From positions 1 to 36,559 of the forward strand of contig PXQU01000007.1 in assembly GCA_003021785.1 (NCBI GenBank): a stretch of 36,559 nt of DNA. The letters are read 5' to 3'. Source of the stretch: Halobacteriales archaeon QH_7_65_31. Its GTDB lineage: Archaea; Halobacteriota; Halobacteria; Halobacteriales; Haloarculaceae. This document shows positions 33,957 through 36,559 of this stretch, piece by piece. Below the pieces are notes generated by a model that worked only from the letters and a program-made list of their open reading frames with translations, was not told the origin of the DNA and ran no database searches. The number at the start of each line of letters is the position of its first letter. The first letter of the stretch is position 1. The position numbers were made by a program, and so were the translations under genes.

Positions 33957-34829
33957 ATGGGACGAATCGAGCGGAAGGTCGACGAGCTGCTTCAGCAGGA
34001 CCCCTCGATGCGTGCGTCACTGGAGTTCCTCCTCGACCACGACGGCCCGATCACGTGGAACGAAGCGTCCGGGGAGCTGTCGAGCGGCGAGTGGGGCCGG
34101 TTCATCGAGAAGGGAATTCTGACCGACGCCGATGCGGGCTTCGAGCTCGCTGACCCCGAGGAGGTCGAGGCGGGCCTGTCCGAGGAGACGGACGACGGAG
34201 ACGACGTCGACCATGACTCCTCGTGGTCACGGTACGACAAGCTGGCAGGGCTGGCGGCACTGGGGATGATGGCCGGCTACGCTGTCACACCGATCGGAAA
34301 CGCCGTCGGAGGCACATTCGACATCCTGCTCGGACCGGTTCAGTCGATGTTACCGTTCTACGGCGTGATTCTCGTGTTAGCAGTGCTTACCGGTCTCACA
34401 ACCTCGCTGCTGCAGGCGAATCTGATGAACACGGAAGTGATGGCCAAGTATCAAGAGCAGATGCAGTCGATGCAGGACCGTCGGAAAGACGCCAAGGAGC
34501 GCGGCGACGACGAGGAGCTCGAACGCATCCAGGAAGAGCAGATGGAGGCGATGGGCGACAACATCGGCATGTTCAAAGAGCAGTTCCGTCCGATGGTGTG
34601 GACCCTGCTCGTCACGATCCCAGCGTTCCTGTGGATCTACTGGATGGTCCGGAACAGCCAGATTCCGACGAACGGCATGACGCTCCCGATACTGGGCGAA
34701 CGGCAGTGGAACAGCGGTGCGGTCGGACCGATGCGGACGTGGATCGTCTGGTACTTCCTCTGTTCGTTTAGCTTCAACCAGCTCATCCGGAAGTCGCTGA
34801 ATCTGCAGACGACGCCCGACACATCGTAG
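33957..34829 (+). CDS. DUF106 family membrane protein (YidC/Oxa1/EMC3-like insertase superfamily)
   Basis: The protein has 290 residues. ATG 33957 follows a TATA-like GTCAAATCC. The N-terminal cytosolic region (1-90) is acidic. Membrane segments lie at about 96-114, 132-155, 212-231 and 260-277. Between segments two and three is an amphipathic, highly charged hairpin (residues 160-210, with QMQSMQDRRKDAKERGDDEE), as in archaeal DUF106 and EMC3/TMCO1 proteins. These are predicted to insert tail-anchored or short membrane proteins. It lies just before cmk and truB, an arrangement familiar to me from archaeal genomes near secY. Confidence 0.88.
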   Translation: MGRIERKVDELLQQDPSMRASLEFLLDHDGPITWNEASGELSSGEWGRFIEKGILTDADAGFELADPEEVEAGLSEETDDGDDVDHDSSWSRYDKLAGLAALGMMAGYAVTPIGNAVGGTFDILLGPVQSMLPFYGVILVLAVLTGLTTSLLQANLMNTEVMAKYQEQMQSMQDRRKDAKERGDDEELERIQEEQMEAMGDNIGMFKEQFRPMVWTLLVTIPAFLWIYWMVRNSQIPTNGMTLPILGERQWNSGAVGPMRTWIVWYFLCSFSFNQLIRKSLNLQTTPDTS

Positions 34830-34856
34830 GCGGGTCACACACCGCCGACCAAGGAC

Positions 34857-34866
34857 AATCTCTTTT
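34857..34866 (+). promoter_or_regulatory. TATA-like box of cmk
   Basis: AATCTCTTTT, 24-33 bases upstream of the ATG at 34890. The cmk and truB pair may be transcribed from here. Confidence 0.5.
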
Positions 34867-34889
34867 GCCGCGACTCCCGGAGACGAGAC

Positions 34890-35465
34890 ATGCTGATCAC
34901 TATCTCTGGCCCGGCCGGCAGTGGGAAGTCCACCGCCGCGGCCGCACTCGCCGACGAACTCGGGTACGACCACGTCTCCGGTGGTGACATCTTCCGCGAG
35001 CTGGCCGCGGAGAAGGGGCTGACGCCGCTGGAACTGAACAAGCTCGCGGAGGAGGACGACGCCATCGACCGCGATCTCGACCGGCGGCTACGGGATCTGG
35101 CCGCCGAGCGTGAGAATCTCGTCCTCGAATCCCGGCTCGCCGGCTGGATGGCCGGTGGACACGCGGAGTTCCGTATCTGGCTCGACGCGCCCCTCGACGT
35201 GCGCGCGACTCGCGTCGCCGACCGCGAGGACAAAGATCCCGAGCTGGCCCGCACGGAGACCGAGGCGCGGGCAGACAGCGAGGCGAAACGCTACGCCGAC
35301 TACTACGACATCGATATCGAGGACCTCTCCATCTACGATCTCGTGCTCAACACGGCGCGACTGGGCGAGAAGGGGATGATCGAGCCGATCGTCGCCGTCA
35401 TCGACGCCTACAATCCCGAGGGTGACGAGGGGAAGACGCCCGTCGCCGTCGACTACGAGTTCTGA
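34890..35465 (+). CDS. cmk: Cytidylate kinase (archaeal type)
   Basis: This 191-residue enzyme phosphorylates CMP/dCMP with ATP. It has the P-loop GPAGSGKST at 7-15, and the NMP-binding segment [16 protein letters not shown] near 29-44. [14 protein letters not shown] follows near 76-90, then the [19 protein letters not shown] lid region. [15 protein letters not shown] is the archaeal Cmk signature. The start ATG matches the TATA spacing. Two bases separate its stop from the truB start. Pairing of cmk with truB is common in archaea, probably through pyrimidine/RNA metabolism rather than a complex. Confidence 0.93.
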   Translation: MLITISGPAGSGKSTAAAALADELGYDHVSGGDIFRELAAEKGLTPLELNKLAEEDDAIDRDLDRRLRDLAAERENLVLESRLAGWMAGGHAEFRIWLDAPLDVRATRVADREDKDPELARTETEARADSEAKRYADYYDIDIEDLSIYDLVLNTARLGEKGMIEPIVAVIDAYNPEGDEGKTPVAVDYEF

Positions 35466-35467
35466 AA

Positions 35468-36334
35468 ATGCGGTCGAGTCCCGACCGACGCACGCCCGAG
35501 GAGCTGCTCTCCTTCGGCGTCGTCAATCTGGACAAGCCGCCGGGACCGTCGGCCCATCAGGTCGCCGGCTGGCTGCGCGATCACGCCGAGCAGGACCGGG
35601 CCGCGCACTCGGGAACCCTCGATCCGAAGGTGACGGGCTGTCTGCCGACGCTGCTCGGGACGGGCGTCCGACTCGCACAGCTGTTCGACGACGCCGTCAA
35701 GGAGTACGTCGCCGTCCTCGAACTCCACGGTCGCACGCCCGCGGATCTCGAATCGGTGATCGCGGAGTTCGAGGGCGAGATCTACCAGAAGCCGCCGCGC
35801 AAAAGCGCCGTCTCGCGCCGACTTCGCGTCCGTGAGATCCACGAACTCGACGTTGTGGAGACGGACGAACGGCGCGCACTCCTCCGCGTTCGGTGTGCGT
35901 CCGGGACGTATATCCGGAAGCTCTGTCACGATATCGGGCTCGCGGTCGGGACGGGCGCGCATATGGGCGATCTCCGACGGACGGCGACGGCGACGTTCGA
36001 CGACACGACGCTGGCGACGATACACGAGTTCCACGACGCCGTCACCGAGTGGCGCGAACACGGCGACGAGACGTGGCTTCGCGAGGTGGTGCAGCCGGCA
36101 GAGCGCGTGTTACGCGGCGTTCCACGCGTCATGGTCGCGGAGAGTGCAGTCCCCGAGATCGCCGAGGGCGCACCGGTGTACGCACCCGGCGTCCTCGCGA
36201 GCGAGACGAGCGAGCAAGGGACGCTCGTCGCCTGCGACGCCCCGAACGGTTCGGCCGTCTGTATCGGCACGCTGGTCGGTGATCCGGCGGCGACGAGCGG
36301 GACGGTCGTCGAGTTAGAACGCGTCCTGCTCTGA
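35468..36334 (+). CDS. truB: RNA pseudouridine synthase TruB/Cbf5-type
   Basis: The protein has 288 residues. The catalytic domain has NLDKPPGPSAHQVAGWLRD near 20-38. The catalytic Asp-52 sits in HSGTLDPKVTGCLP, followed by KEYVAVLELHG, and ASGTYIRKLCHDIG near 143-156. The C-terminal part from about 205 resembles a PUA domain (VMVAESAVPEIAEGAPVYAPG). In archaea this protein is the Cbf5 catalytic subunit of H/ACA guide RNPs and can also make tRNA pseudouridine-55. ATG at 35468, nearly touching cmk. Confidence 0.93.
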   Translation: MRSSPDRRTPEELLSFGVVNLDKPPGPSAHQVAGWLRDHAEQDRAAHSGTLDPKVTGCLPTLLGTGVRLAQLFDDAVKEYVAVLELHGRTPADLESVIAEFEGEIYQKPPRKSAVSRRLRVREIHELDVVETDERRALLRVRCASGTYIRKLCHDIGLAVGTGAHMGDLRRTATATFDDTTLATIHEFHDAVTEWREHGDETWLREVVQPAERVLRGVPRVMVAESAVPEIAEGAPVYAPGVLASETSEQGTLVACDAPNGSAVCIGTLVGDPAATSGTVVELERVLL

Positions 36335-36337
36335 TCA

Positions 36338-36356
36338 GGCGGTCGTTTACACCGCC
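36338..36356. other. Hairpin downstream of truB
   Basis: GGCGGT (36338-36343), a 7-base loop CGTTTAC, then ACCGCC (36351-36356) make a perfect 6-bp stem directly after the truB stop. It may be a transcript 3'-end structure. Archaeal termination relies on U-runs, and none is clear here, so it is not called as a terminator. Confidence 0.35.
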
Positions 36357-36451
36357 GTTCGACCATCTGCACGGACCCCGAACGCCGCAGAGACGTGTGA
36401 GCTTCCGCTGGTCGTTCCGCATCGCCTGCGCGCACAGAGTGTGAAACGACA

Positions 36452-36459
36452 CGCTTAAC
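36452..36459 (+). promoter_or_regulatory. TATA-like box of the tRNA gene
   Basis: CGCTTAAC, centred about 32 bases before the tRNA 5' end at 36488. A second AT-rich patch, CGATTAGATG, lies nearer at 36475. Confidence 0.45.
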
Positions 36460-36487
36460 GTCAGACCGGCGCTTCGATTAGATGCTT

Positions 36488-36558
36488 GGGACCGTGGGGT
36501 AGTGGTATCCTCTGCGGATGGGGTCCGTTGGACCCGAGTTCAATTCTCGGCGGTCCCA
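36488..36558 (+). tRNA. tRNA-Pro (anticodon GGG)
   Basis: The 71-base cloverleaf has a perfect acceptor stem: GGGACCG (36488-36494) pairs with CGGTCCC (36551-36557), with A as discriminator at 36558. The D arm contains TAGTGGTA with the invariant GG. The anticodon stem TGCGG/CCGTT brackets the loop ATGGGGT, giving anticodon GGG (Pro, decoding CCC and CCU). The T arm is CCGAG-TTCAATT-CTCGG. The encoded sequence has no CCA, as usual in haloarchaea. There is no intron. One weak spot is the U-U at the outer end of the anticodon stem (27-43). Confidence 0.9.
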
Positions 36559-36559
36559 T

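Overview
The window comes from a halophilic archaeon of the class Halobacteria. The DNA is GC-rich with strong G/C preference at third codon positions, and the proteins are acidic. Promoters are archaeal: short AT-rich TATA-like boxes lie 24-32 bases before many start codons, and most transcripts look leaderless. Archaeal and haloarchaeal marker genes are present: a TFB, aIF2 beta, a UPF0058 protein, Cbf5/TruB, a DUF106 membrane protein, a GTP cyclohydrolase III and a haloarchaeal-type mevalonate-pathway decarboxylase. I cannot name a genus.

Layout. Positions 1-361 hold the start of a membrane protein gene (minus strand). Positions 491-2714 are a tight three-gene unit: hisC, an AK6/Fap7-type kinase and a CDP-alcohol phosphatidyltransferase. 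It is followed by mvaD (isoprenoid lipid synthesis) and an NADH-dehydrogenase-like flavoprotein. Positions 4915-8304 are minus-strand: a small membrane protein, an unrecognised helical protein, and a thiE-thiM-SDR operon for thiamine salvage. A saccharopine-dehydrogenase-like enzyme follows, trailed by a start-less open frame in the same reading frame. Then come katG (plus strand) and a small membrane protein.

The most intriguing region is 12544-19480. A GT4 glycosyltransferase is divergent from a six-gene operon in which every junction overlaps. The operon encodes a Gfo/Idh/MocA-aldo/keto reductase fusion, a CDP-alcohol phosphatidyltransferase, GTP cyclohydrolase III (ArfA), an MDR dehydrogenase, a 6-pyruvoyl-tetrahydropterin-synthase homologue with Glu where Cys is expected, and a methyltransferase. 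It reads like a dedicated pathway from GTP to a reduced, possibly lipid- or sugar-linked pterin- or flavin-type product. The product is unknown to me.

Positions 19481-24214 (minus strand) hold a broken PAP2 phosphatase, a DUF457-type membrane protein, glutamate dehydrogenase, Nnr (NAD(P)H-hydrate repair) and a broken 8-oxoguanine DNA glycosylase. Both broken genes combine a frameshift with loss of an internal conserved segment. Between UPF0058 and aIF2 beta lies an array of five exact-length 32-bp tandem repeats, each centred on a 10-bp palindrome. One unit carries a paired change that preserves the dyad, which suggests a cooperative operator.

Positions 25249-31577 (minus strand) carry a zinc-ribbon miniprotein, a TFB, and a complete branched-chain-amino-acid-type ABC importer (binding protein, LivH, LivM, LivG, LivF) with an inverted repeat around its TATA box. 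The rest is housekeeping: DUF357, a thioredoxin-reductase-like enzyme, two small conserved proteins, a DUF106 insertase-like protein, cmk, truB and a tRNA-Pro(GGG) at the right edge.
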